DNA from: Leptospira saintgironsiae
Lineage (GTDB): Bacteria; Spirochaetota; Leptospiria; Leptospirales; Leptospiraceae
NCBI RefSeq assembly: GCF_002811765.1
Contig: NZ_NPDR01000001.1
Coordinates: 806,001 to 870,000, forward strand
Direction: 5' to 3'
DNA length: 64,000 bases
Position 1 is the stretch's first letter; each line of letters starts with the position of its first letter. Of the stretch, positions 37,876 to 46,905 are shown piece by piece. The notes under the pieces are model-generated. The model had not been told where the DNA came from and did not search any database. It saw only the letters and a program-made list of their open reading frames with translations. A program made the translations under genes and the position numbers.

Positions 37876-40800
37876 TTATTTTTTCTTCTTCGAACTAGTT
37901 CCTTTCTTGGGTTTGGACTCCACATCTTGGGCCCATTCACTTAAAGAAGGTTGACTATGGTTCGTAGAGACAGCGGCACTTCCGGAATGACCACCACCTT
38001 CGCTGTGGATGGTCGCTGTCATATCAGGACGGAACTTGCCTTCTATCCATTCTCTGAACTTGTCAATACCACCGAAGATAGACGGAACGACGATCAACGT
38101 AACTAACGTCGAAAGGATCAAACCTCCGATGATCGCGATACCCATTGCAGTTCTGGATTTAGCCGCTTCTCCAAGACCTAATGCGATTGGAACAGTTCCC
38201 ATGATCATCGCGATGGATGTCATTAAGATCGGACGTAATCTCACAAGACCTGCTTCGAAGATTGCTTCGTCTCTTGTGATACCTCTTTCTCTCACTGCCT
38301 GCATTGCATAATCCACGAGTAAGATCGAGTTTTTGGCAACGAGTCCCATGAGTAGAATGAGTCCGATCATAGAGAATATATTCAGCATTTCTCCTGTTAA
38401 GAACAGAGCGAAGAATGCTCCGGAAATTGCAGGAGGGATTGCGAATAAGATCGTGATCGGAGTGATGAAAGATTCATAAAGAGATGCAAGAACCAAATAG
38501 ATGAATATCAACGCGAGACCGAATGCTACGATGATATTCAAGAATAGTTCTTTTAAGTCTTCCGACTGACCTTGGAAATTAAAACGAACTCCTGGAGGAG
38601 GAGGAATCTCTTTGGTAAGAATTTTAGTAGCTTCTTCCATTGCAGTTCCGATCGCGCCACCTGGTGCAAGGTTTGCGTTCATCACAACAGCTCTTGCTCT
38701 ATCAATACGATTGATTCGAGAAGGACCTAGGTTTTCTTTACCGGTACTGATCGCTGCCAGAGGGATCAATCTGTTTGCGATATTCGGGACTTTAGTTTGG
38801 TTATATGCTGCTCTTAAGTTCCTTTGATCATGCCCGAGTCTCATACGAACTTCATATTCGATCCCTTTATCGTAAAACTTACTGACCTGATCTCCGGCGA
38901 TTTGGTATCTTAACTCGGAACCTGCAACACCAGGAAGAACACCTACTAATTGCATTTTAGAATTATCTAAAACAATTTGGTATTCAGGTTTTCCTCCCCT
39001 AAAGTCGGAGTCGATGTCCGCGAGATCTTTGATACCTTTCAGTCTTTCTATTACTTTTTTAGAATATGCTTCCACTTCTTCCAAGTTGTTTCCTTTGAGA
39101 ACTAACTGGAATGGATACTGGACTCCGCCTCCCACAGCAGAATAATCCGAAACCGCAGGCCTTGCGTAATCATAGGCCTTTAACATTTTTCGGATATCTT
39201 CTTTGACGGAGGTAGTATCTCTAGATCTTTTTTTGGAAGAAACAAGTGCGATTGCTAATATAGCAGTGTTTGGCTCTCCACCATCAGGCTTACCAATTGT
39301 AATCGCGATCTTATCCATCTCAGGGAATTTTTGGAGTTCTGCTAAAACCTTATCAGAAACATCTTTAGTTCCTTGTAAGCTAGTGCCTGGAGGAAGATCC
39401 AAAGTTACCATAAATTCACCTTGATCATTCGCTGGTAAGAATGTCTTTTTCACAAAAGCGCAACTTACAAAGGAAAGAATGAAAATCAGGAAAGTGAGAA
39501 GTATGATCTTACCTGGATGAGCCAATGCATAACGCATTGTGATCGTATAAATTTTTTCCAACCAAGTTTGGAAACGATCGAATGCTTCTACCGCAGCGTT
39601 CTTTTTATCGTGTGTAAGTTTACCCGCGAAGTAAGCGGACAACATAGGAGCTACAAAAAGACCGTCGAAGAGTGAAATGATCATGGCAAAAACCACAGTC
39701 AATCCGAACTGCTTGAAGAACTGGCCTACGATACCTGATAAGAATCCAACAGGGAAGAATACCGCGATCACAGTTAAGGAAGTTCCAATAACCGCAAGAG
39801 CCACTTCCATGGTTCCTTTTTCTGCGGCTTCCATTACGGTTGCACCTTCTTCCAATTTACGGAAGATGTTTTCCCTAACTACGATGGCGTCGTCGACGAG
39901 TAGCCCCACTGCGAGAGATAAGGCCAATAAGGTCATAACGTTAATCGTGAATCCCATGATCCACATGATGATGAATGCGCCTAATAAGGAGTTAGGCAAT
40001 GCAAGACCGGTAATGATCGTAGATCTTAAATTTCCTAAGAAGAAATAAACGGTGATTACCGCGAGGAGGATCCCTAAAACGATCGCTTCAGTAACATCTT
40101 CTACGTTGTAACGGATCCATCTGGAACCGTCACGGATCAATCTGATCTTTGGCTTTCCTTCCAGAGGTTGGATATCCGCATTTAACTTATCGATCCTCTT
40201 TAAGACCTCGTCCGCAACTGCTACGGTGTTTGCTCCCGATTGTTTGTAAACATCGATGAATAATGCAGGTTTAAGTTCTTTTTCTACAACTTCGCTTTTC
40301 TTTCCCCCGAAAAGTCTTTTGACACGTTTAGGGATTTGGGTTAACCAAGTGATCGGATGAGTTAAAAGACCTACGTCTTCTTCTTCCACTTCGTCACTTT
40401 TGGAAGCCCAAAGATAACCTAAAGTTTCTTCATCTTCGGTTCCATCTCTTACGATCCCTAATTGTTTTATGAGTACTGAATTGCCAACATCTCCTCCGAA
40501 GGAAACGATCGTGTTCTCAATTTGGGAAAGAGTTTCATATCTTCCTAATGTTCTATAAGAAGTTTCTTTTGCACCAGAATCGAATTTACCAACAGGAACG
40601 TTTAAACCAGCAGTTTTTAATCTGTTGGCGATGACCACCATAGGCATTTGATAAGAAACTAATTTATTTCTATCTAATTCGATTTGGATCTCTCTTCGAG
40701 TTCCACCGACTAATCGAACAGAACCAACACCAGCAATTTGTTCTAACTTAGCCTTAACGGTTTCTTTGGCTAAATCGTACATTTTTGCCTGATTCAAATC

Positions 40801-41259
40801 AGCAAACACCGCCAAACGAATGATCGGCTGGTCAGCAGGGTCGAAACGAACTACTTTAGGTTCTTTGATTCCGTCCGGAAGTTTGGGACGAACTGATGCA
40901 GTCTTATCTCTAAACTGTTGCTCAGCATATTTGATGTCGGTAGAAAGAGTAAATTCACCTAAAACTACGGAAACACCTTCCTGGTTACGAGAAGTGATCT
41001 TTTTCAAACCTGCAATGGAAGAAAGTTCTTCTTCTAAAGGTTTAGAGATCAATTCCTCAATCTCTTCCGGACCTGCTCCCGGATAGATCGTAGTTACAGT
41101 CACCACCGGGATATTTACATCCGGAAAAAGATCCACTCCCATCTTGCTAAGAGAGAAGACACCGGTGATCAACATTAGGATCACAAGACTGGTAATAAGA
41201 ATGGGACGTTTAATAGAGAGGAGCGCGATATTCAAGTTGCCTCCGGAGTATCCAAACAT
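37876..41259 (-). CDS. RND efflux transporter, AcrB/MdtB-like
   Basis: A 1127-residue inner-membrane pump of the HAE1 type. It opens with NIALLSIKRPILITSLVIL and has VDLFPDVNIPVVTV and the proton-relay aspartates in LAVGLLVDDAIVVREN. Substrate class (drugs, bile acids, lipids) is unknown. An unusual insertion of about 50 residues (281-329, very acidic and then basic: SDEVEEEDVGLL, PKRVKRLFGGKK) interrupts the porter/docking region. The C-terminus is extended and Lys-rich. No membrane fusion protein or TolC-type channel gene is adjacent, so those partners must be elsewhere. Confidence 0.93.
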   Translation of the reverse strand: MFGYSGGNLNIALLSIKRPILITSLVILMLITGVFSLSKMGVDLFPDVNIPVVTVTTIYPGAGPEEIEELISKPLEEELSSIAGLKKITSRNQEGVSVVLGEFTLSTDIKYAEQQFRDKTASVRPKLPDGIKEPKVVRFDPADQPIIRLAVFADLNQAKMYDLAKETVKAKLEQIAGVGSVRLVGGTRREIQIELDRNKLVSYQMPMVVIANRLKTAGLNVPVGKFDSGAKETSYRTLGRYETLSQIENTIVSFGGDVGNSVLIKQLGIVRDGTEDEETLGYLWASKSDEVEEEDVGLLTHPITWLTQIPKRVKRLFGGKKSEVVEKELKPALFIDVYKQSGANTVAVADEVLKRIDKLNADIQPLEGKPKIRLIRDGSRWIRYNVEDVTEAIVLGILLAVITVYFFLGNLRSTIITGLALPNSLLGAFIIMWIMGFTINVMTLLALSLAVGLLVDDAIVVRENIFRKLEEGATVMEAAEKGTMEVALAVIGTSLTVIAVFFPVGFLSGIVGQFFKQFGLTVVFAMIISLFDGLFVAPMLSAYFAGKLTHDKKNAAVEAFDRFQTWLEKIYTITMRYALAHPGKIILLTFLIFILSFVSCAFVKKTFLPANDQGEFMVTLDLPPGTSLQGTKDVSDKVLAELQKFPEMDKIAITIGKPDGGEPNTAILAIALVSSKKRSRDTTSVKEDIRKMLKAYDYARPAVSDYSAVGGGVQYPFQLVLKGNNLEEVEAYSKKVIERLKGIKDLADIDSDFRGGKPEYQIVLDNSKMQLVGVLPGVAGSELRYQIAGDQVSKFYDKGIEYEVRMRLGHDQRNLRAAYNQTKVPNIANRLIPLAAISTGKENLGPSRINRIDRARAVVMNANLAPGGAIGTAMEEATKILTKEIPPPPGVRFNFQGQSEDLKELFLNIIVAFGLALIFIYLVLASLYESFITPITILFAIPPAISGAFFALFLTGEMLNIFSMIGLILLMGLVAKNSILLVDYAMQAVRERGITRDEAIFEAGLVRLRPILMTSIAMIMGTVPIALGLGEAAKSRTAMGIAIIGGLILSTLVTLIVVPSIFGGIDKFREWIEGKFRPDMTATIHSEGGGHSGSAAVSTNHSQPSLSEWAQDVESKPKKGTSSKKKK

Positions 41260-41504
41260 TTCGAAAATCGAATGAAGGAACTGCTCAGAGGTCCATTGCG
41301 GTCGATTCCTGAATTTTCGAAAACAAATTCGCGGACCGCGGTTCGGAAATTTGAACAGAAAGGTTTTGAGATCGTACTAAGTGTTTGAGTTTGAAATTAA
41401 AGAGACTAAATCAGAAACAAACGTCAGACGAAGTCTCTCGAATGATTCTAAACTTCTCTAGACGAAAGTCGGTCGGGTTGGCTGACCCAGCTTCGCTGGC
41501 CAGT

Positions 41505-41520
41505 TGTAGGAATTCCTACA
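41505..41520. repeat. 16-bp perfect palindrome
   Basis: TGTAGGAATTCCTACA, the consensus-like member of the dispersed palindrome family of this window. Confidence 0.8.
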
Positions 41521-41639
41521 CAGATTTTAAAAATAGGATTCGGTTGACGGAGCCAGAATTTTATGATAAGCGAAAAGCGGTCTCCCACGGGCCACTCCCC
41601 CCAAAACCCAATGCAGGGCGGGGGCGATCTTCATTTCAC

Positions 41640-41653
41640 GTAGGAACTCCTAC
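41640..41653. repeat. 14-bp palindrome of the same family
   Basis: GTAGGAACTCCTAC, identical to the 41505 palindrome apart from the two central bases. Lies 54 bp before the DegT-like stop codon. Confidence 0.7.
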
Positions 41654-41706
41654 AGAAACTCAGATGAAAACCTTTGTGTTCTCCGTGAACTCTGTGTGAA
41701 ACTATC

Positions 41707-42807
41707 TTAATAAATTCTGCGAATCGCCTGAGAGATCCTTTGCACATTATCCTTAGTTAAGTTAGGATAAATCGGAATGCAATGACCTCTTTGATACAAT
41801 CTTTCCCCGTTCGGGAAATCGGAATTAGAAAGTTCAAGAATATGATGGATCGGTTCTGCAACAGTTCTACGAGTACCAATTTGTAAGGAACGGAAGTACC
41901 TTTCTACCTGCTCGTAATTACCTGGAGCTATGATCACAAATCGATTGAAAGTTTCAGAATTCGGATCGTTAAAATGAGAACCAACTTGGGAACCTTGGAT
42001 GGATTGCAGATACACCTGAGCGATCTTTCTTTTTCTTTCTAAGATCACACCAAGATTGGATAATTGTTCGATCCCTAAAGCAGCTTGGTAATCGATCATA
42101 TCATAATCTAATCTAGGTTGGCCTTCTTTACGCGGATAAGGATCTTTACCTTCTTTTCTGGCTCTGATCTTTTTTGCCAAAGAATCATCATCAGTACAGA
42201 TCAAAGCTCCATTTCCAGTAGTGATCAGGTATTCAATAGAAAGACCGCAAATAGAAATTTTTCCCTGTTTACCTGGAGTGAAAGTTTCTGTTCTTGCGCC
42301 AACGGTTTCTGAAAAATCTTCGATAACAGGACGATTTTTGAAATCGTATTTGGAGAAGTCCGCCAAAGATCCGAAAGTATGATCTACAACAACAGCTTTT
42401 ACGGATTCATCTTCCAAAGCGGAAGATAATCTTTCAGGGCACATATGGAAAGAATGTTTTCCCATATCCACAACCAAAGGTTGCGCTTGCATTAAGAAAA
42501 TTGCATCTAGAGCGGCAAGAGGTGCGAATGTAGAGATTGCTACTTTATCTCCAGGTTGGATCTCAAGCGCCAATAAGGATAGGTGATACGCAGCAGTTAA
42601 ACTGTTTGCGGAAACTACTTGTTTAGTCCTGAAAGTAGAAGAAAAAGCTTTCTCAAACTTGTGAGTCACAGAACCGGAAGCAAGATGGTCTTCTACCAAC
42701 GCCTCTAAAACGGTTTTCAGGTCTTCCCGAGAAAGAGTCGGTTTATGGAATTCGATATCGGTCTTTTTCCGGCTTGGTTTCTCTAAAACTTCGGTTTCCG
42801 CGCTCAT
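41707..42807 (-). CDS. DegT/DnrJ/EryC1-fold protein lacking the PLP lysine
   Basis: A 366-residue fold-type I protein related to sugar aminotransferases. Recognisable family stretches: ASGSVTHKFEKAFSS, ANSLTAAYHLSLLAL, GDKVAISTFAPLA, VIEDFSETVGA and a C-terminal YPNLTKDNVQRISQAI. The segment that normally carries the Schiff-base lysine before ITTGEGG reads GLSIEYLITTGNGA, with Tyr 193 where Lys is expected. It therefore cannot be an ordinary aminotransferase; a dehydratase-like, regulatory or scaffold role is possible. No nucleotide-sugar genes surround it. Confidence 0.85.
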   Translation of the reverse strand: MSAETEVLEKPSRKKTDIEFHKPTLSREDLKTVLEALVEDHLASGSVTHKFEKAFSSTFRTKQVVSANSLTAAYHLSLLALEIQPGDKVAISTFAPLAALDAIFLMQAQPLVVDMGKHSFHMCPERLSSALEDESVKAVVVDHTFGSLADFSKYDFKNRPVIEDFSETVGARTETFTPGKQGKISICGLSIEYLITTGNGALICTDDDSLAKKIRARKEGKDPYPRKEGQPRLDYDMIDYQAALGIEQLSNLGVILERKRKIAQVYLQSIQGSQVGSHFNDPNSETFNRFVIIAPGNYEQVERYFRSLQIGTRRTVAEPIHHILELSNSDFPNGERLYQRGHCIPIYPNLTKDNVQRISQAIRRIY

Positions 42808-42982
42808 CTTCCCTTCTCAGGTTCCAGTAATTTTATTATGTCGCATTGTAACCCATGTACTTGGCTCGTAAAGACCTTTTTCCAAATCTCCGGAGCTGGC
42901 TATCCCATGGATTGCAAATGCAAATAAATAGAATACCAGCGGAAATGTCTAGACGTTTTCGTACAAGGAAAAAAAGAGCTCC

Positions 42983-43198
42983 TCAATCTCCGAAAATTTT
43001 CTTACGGATCCCAATCCAGATTTCAGGCAAATAAGCCCCAATAATGATCAATATTAGACCGGTATAGGTCCATTTATTAAAATAAGACTCACCAGCGAAA
43101 CGAAGTGTGGCTACATTGATGATAGTTGTCCACCATCCGAGTAAAATAAGAATAAGACCTACAAAATTCGGAAAAAGAAAACCTAGTATTTTACCCAT
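42983..43198 (-). CDS. Small two-helix membrane protein
   Basis: A 71-residue protein with two membrane segments (about 8-26 and 44-62) and a basic C-terminus. No family recognised. The ATG at 43198 follows AGAGGTTTTT on the minus strand. Plausible but unproven gene. Confidence 0.5.
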   Translation of the reverse strand: MGKILGFLFPNFVGLILILLGWWTTIINVATLRFAGESYFNKWTYTGLILIIIGAYLPEIWIGIRKKIFGD

Positions 43199-43353
43199 AA
43201 AAACCTCTAAGAATAAGCGACTGAAACGAGAGAATTATCGAGATCAGATCTTACTCATCAAGTTGTTTTTTGGGACTTTCTCTGAATTCAAAACAGGGCA
43301 GAGATTTTTCCTTGCCCAGGGACTTTATAAAAATCAAAATTTAGAAACGAGCC

Positions 43354-44373
43354 ATGAAAGAAGAACTAGACAAAGATATAGATCAGGAAATCGAGCCGAG
43401 GGAGATGAATCCCACAGAGTACAGGCTTCTCACATTATTATTCAATTTTTTCAGATTTCCGGACGGGATCACTTTGAGCTCTCTAAGAAAGATCATGGAG
43501 GGATTTTACGATAACGAGAACAGAGACTCCGACAGACGAAAATTATCCAGAGATATAGAAGAGTTAGGCGCCTTAGGATTTCATATTAAATATTATCCGC
43601 AAAAGAACGGAAAGGATTTTGTATACGTACTCGTAAAAGATCCACTTTCCAAAACTTTAGAGTTCTCGGAAGAAGAGCTTAGAGAGATATCCGCGTTACT
43701 CTTAAGAGGATATTCAGAAGCTCCAAAATATGAACTTTATACCGCTGCTAGAAAAATATTCGCAGGAGATCTAGAATACTTTCCAGAGATACCAGAAAGC
43801 TCTGAGGAAAATTCAGAAGAGTTCGGCGAGGCTGCATTTCAAATTTTAGAAGCTCTCAAAAATCATACTCCAATCCGAATTAAATATTATAAAACTTTCC
43901 CAGAAGATTCATATTTGAAAGAAGCAGATCCAATCAGGCTGATCCGAAAAGGCGGCCAGGATCATTATCTATTAGCTTATGACAGAGAAGAAAAGACCAA
44001 AAAAAGATTTGTTCTACCTAAGATCTTATCTGTGGAACTCCTACAAGGAGATCCACTTTACCAGGCAAGAGGTGCTAAAAAAGAAACAGAAGAAGATCTA
44101 ATCACACACGCAGGATTATTTCCAGTCCACGAACCCAAAAATGTGGAGTGGATCTGCAAAGAAGAAGGTCTCGTAAAAGCAAAACTATTCCTGACAGGAA
44201 TTAAATATGCCGAAGAGAAAAATAAACTCAGTTTCCAATCTACCAATCTGGAAGGTTTATTACCGTTCTTATGGAGATGGCCGGATGCAATCGAAACAGT
44301 TCTTCCTGAAGAATTGAATTCAGTCTTCCGAAACTCAGTAAAACAGATCTCAGAACTCTACGAAAAAGTATAA
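43354..44373 (+). CDS. WYL-domain transcriptional regulator 1
   Basis: A 339-residue protein. N-terminal winged-helix-like part (about 15-90), WYL domain in the middle (THPIRIKYYKT, then GQDHYLLAYD and KKRFVLPKI) and a WCX-like C-terminus. WYL proteins bind nucleic acids or nucleotides to regulate stress or defence genes. The tryptophan of the WYL triplet is replaced (HYL). A CAAX protease gene follows 10 bp after the stop, so they are co-transcribed. A second WYL gene lies 8 kb downstream. Confidence 0.82.
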   Translation: MKEELDKDIDQEIEPREMNPTEYRLLTLLFNFFRFPDGITLSSLRKIMEGFYDNENRDSDRRKLSRDIEELGALGFHIKYYPQKNGKDFVYVLVKDPLSKTLEFSEEELREISALLLRGYSEAPKYELYTAARKIFAGDLEYFPEIPESSEENSEEFGEAAFQILEALKNHTPIRIKYYKTFPEDSYLKEADPIRLIRKGGQDHYLLAYDREEKTKKRFVLPKILSVELLQGDPLYQARGAKKETEEDLITHAGLFPVHEPKNVEWICKEEGLVKAKLFLTGIKYAEEKNKLSFQSTNLEGLLPFLWRWPDAIETVLPEELNSVFRNSVKQISELYEKV

Positions 44374-44383
44374 AAACCATTAC

Positions 44384-45622
44384 ATGAAACTTAAAAACAT
44401 TTTATTTTCTTTATTCTCCCTACAGATCTTACTCACACTCGTAATGAAATATTTCTCCTACCAAGGCGATCTATCTCCGGAATTACATGAAAGAATTCTA
44501 AAGTATTTTACCCAAGATGATATAAATTCAGGGATAGACTATGAAAGAAGGGGATTTTTTGTTTCTATCATTGGTTCCTTGCTTGATTTTGCTTTGGCGG
44601 GAGCATTCGTATTTTCCCCAATCTCAGTAAAGTTAGAGGAATACTTCCGCAGAAAAACGGGAGAAAGATTTTACCTTACAGTATTTCTATTCTTCATTTC
44701 CTTCTATCTTGTAGAATTTATTATTTCTCTACCGTTCAGCTATTATTTCGGATATGTGATAGAACACGAATTTCAATTCTCCAATATGAGCGTAACTGAT
44801 TGGATCTTATTTAAAGCAAAATCATTCGGGCTCGGATTTCTATTTGGCGGATTAGTAGTCCTCGTAGTTGCATTCGTGCTTAAAAATCTTCCACGTGCTT
44901 GGAAATATATACTTCCTATCTTGTCACTTGGCTTCGGACTTCTAATGTCTGTATTGTACCCAATTATCATCACTCCTATCTTTTACGATTACGGTCCTAT
45001 CCAAGATGGAAGTTTAAAAACAAAAATATTGGCTCTCAGCCAAAAAGCAAATATCCAAGTAGAGAATATCTACGTGATCAACGAGAGCAAATACTCGGGT
45101 CACACAAATGCATACTTCACCGGTTGGGGAGAAAGTAAAAAAATCTTCTTATATGATACACTTATCAACAACCACACAGAAGAAGAAGTGGTAAGCGTAC
45201 TAGGACACGAAATAGGTCACTGGGTGCACAATCATCAAATGATAGAGATCGCGCTTAGCACATTAGAAACTTTCTTACTATGCTTCTTACTCGGATATGT
45301 ATTCCAAAAAGTAAAAGAAGAAGGATTGATCCCATTAAAAGAATTTTATTCTCCTTCTTCCTTACCATTTCTGTTTTTGATACTATCCCTTGTTGGAACA
45401 ATACTTGGACCATTTTCCGCAACACTCTCTAGAGTTCTGGAAACCCAAGCCGACAGAGAAGCACTCGTGCTAACCAATGACAAAAAATCATTCATTAGCA
45501 CTGAAATCAAGCTGGCAAAAGACAATAAATCCAGATTGAATCCTCACAAACTGGAAGTGATCTTCGAACATTCTCATCCAACTACTTTGGAAAGGATAGA
45601 ATTCGCAGAAGGCTGGAAATAA
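44384..45622 (+). CDS. M48-family metallopeptidase, Ste24/CAAX protease-like
   Basis: A 412-residue membrane protein with about six to seven helices. The zinc motif HEIGH is at 275-279 (VLGHEIGHWVHN) and the third ligand Glu is in ETQADREAL. Length and topology match Ste24-type proteases (membrane protein quality control) rather than HtpX, which is shorter. Co-transcribed with the WYL regulator, so it may be its target. Confidence 0.9.
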   Translation: MKLKNILFSLFSLQILLTLVMKYFSYQGDLSPELHERILKYFTQDDINSGIDYERRGFFVSIIGSLLDFALAGAFVFSPISVKLEEYFRRKTGERFYLTVFLFFISFYLVEFIISLPFSYYFGYVIEHEFQFSNMSVTDWILFKAKSFGLGFLFGGLVVLVVAFVLKNLPRAWKYILPILSLGFGLLMSVLYPIIITPIFYDYGPIQDGSLKTKILALSQKANIQVENIYVINESKYSGHTNAYFTGWGESKKIFLYDTLINNHTEEEVVSVLGHEIGHWVHNHQMIEIALSTLETFLLCFLLGYVFQKVKEEGLIPLKEFYSPSSLPFLFLILSLVGTILGPFSATLSRVLETQADREALVLTNDKKSFISTEIKLAKDNKSRLNPHKLEVIFEHSHPTTLERIEFAEGWK

Positions 45623-45646
45623 GAATCTGGCCTTCTTAAGCCGAAC

Positions 45647-46789
45647 CTACTTCCTCCAAGGATATTCCATCTGTAGAGCCACAAATGCTGCAGTGTTTGT
45701 TCCGTATTTGGATTCAATCTCTGCGAGATTTTTATCATAGGCAGTTGCAGCCGCTATTCCATTCAGATTTTCTAAAATAGAATCTAAATTGGCGGCTTCT
45801 GACTGCGTTTTGTCTACATGTAATAATAAACCACTCTTGGTTCGGATTTGTTTTTGATCTGAAACAGAAAATACTTCCGATCTATACGTTCTGGAAAAAG
45901 AATCCGCTTGTAGAGCGAGTACTACTTCGTCCATTCCATCGGAAACCCGAACACCTAAGTTTTCATAATTCCAAAAGCCCAGATAATTTTTCGCAGCAAT
46001 ATACATATCTTTGCCGCCTAAATAAAAATCAGAACTTTTATGAGTGGGTTTCCAATCTTTAGCTCCTAAGCTAGACGCAATTTCTGATGCTTTTTCTTTT
46101 CCGGAAATTGCTTCTATTAAAGCCAAGGAAACTGGAATAGAAGCAGTGATTCCAGTAGTAGTAACGATCTTTCGATCTGCAATGTACCTTCTATCCTTGA
46201 TCCATGTAGTCTCAGGAAACTCTTTCTCTAAATTAGAAAAAGAAAACCAATGACCGGTTGCCTTATGATCTTTCAAAACACCTGCATTTGCGAGCACCCA
46301 AACTCCGTCGCATACTCCTATAATCGTAGAACCTTTTGCAGATTGTTTTTGTACAAAAGATAGAAGGGCGGGATCATCCGAATAATGGACTGCAGGTACG
46401 ATCACATAATCCGCGCCTTCAGGATATTCTGAATCAAAAAGCTCAAAAGACTTCTCCGCTTCTATTTTTAGTGCAGGAAACATTTGGACCGGGCCAGTTT
46501 TAGGGAAAACAGAGAGTACCTTTGCGATTTTCGCAGAAGTTAAAACTCCATAAGGGATCATAAAATCAGTTAGCTCAGTCATTCGGTTCTCACCGATTAC
46601 AACAATGACTGGTTGTTTTCTGCCGAATCTAGGTTGGTAGCTTGGGATTTTGGAAACTTCTTCTTGGGTTTGGACTTTCGAAGTTTCAGAAGATATTCCG
46701 TATTCTACAGTTCCGAACAAGAGCAAGAAAGCCAAACTCCCGTAGATGGATTTCAAAAAACGATTTGGTTGGAGGCTAAGATGTTTCAT
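45647..46789 (-). CDS. Exported DJ-1/PfpI-like protein
   Basis: A 380-residue protein with an N-terminal membrane/signal segment (GSLAFLLLFGTVEYGIS). The DJ-1/PfpI domain (about 60-240) resembles the N-terminal half of GlxA-type AraC regulators, and its nucleophile elbow is GVCDGVWVLANAG. The C-terminal 140 residues are unassigned and contain two amidase-like or sensor-like helices. It is divergent from a membrane-bound AraC regulator 116 bp away: together they look like a GlxA regulator taken apart into an exported sensor and a membrane transcription factor. Confidence 0.75.
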   Translation of the reverse strand: MKHLSLQPNRFLKSIYGSLAFLLLFGTVEYGISSETSKVQTQEEVSKIPSYQPRFGRKQPVIVVIGENRMTELTDFMIPYGVLTSAKIAKVLSVFPKTGPVQMFPALKIEAEKSFELFDSEYPEGADYVIVPAVHYSDDPALLSFVQKQSAKGSTIIGVCDGVWVLANAGVLKDHKATGHWFSFSNLEKEFPETTWIKDRRYIADRKIVTTTGITASIPVSLALIEAISGKEKASEIASSLGAKDWKPTHKSSDFYLGGKDMYIAAKNYLGFWNYENLGVRVSDGMDEVVLALQADSFSRTYRSEVFSVSDQKQIRTKSGLLLHVDKTQSEAANLDSILENLNGIAAATAYDKNLAEIESKYGTNTAAFVALQMEYPWRK

Positions 46790-46905
46790 ACATTCAGGAT
46801 ACGATCTTTTTCTAAAGCGGTCGTCCTTCCGTATCCGGATGGACTAAAAAAAGAAAAATCCTGAAAAAATCTGGACATTCAATTCTCTTCAGACTCTTTC
46901 ATTTT

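Larger units (their letters stand above)
41260..41706. other. Gene-free intergenic region with several short repeats
   Basis: No credible gene is seen in this 447-bp stretch. It holds CCAGC-TTC-GCTGG (41487-41499), the perfect palindrome TGTAGGAATTCCTACA (41505-41520), GTAGGAACTCCTAC (41640-41653), and a GC-rich tract at about 41581-41632 (ACGGGCCACTCCCCCC, then CAATGCAGGGCGGGGG). The whole looks like a cluster of degenerate dispersed repeats. An open frame through it has no ribosome-binding site or protein-like composition. Confidence 0.6.

Noticed and set aside
41385..41699. A 104-codon open frame between the RND and DegT-like genes.
   Set aside because: It crosses three repeat structures and its translation resembles no protein family.
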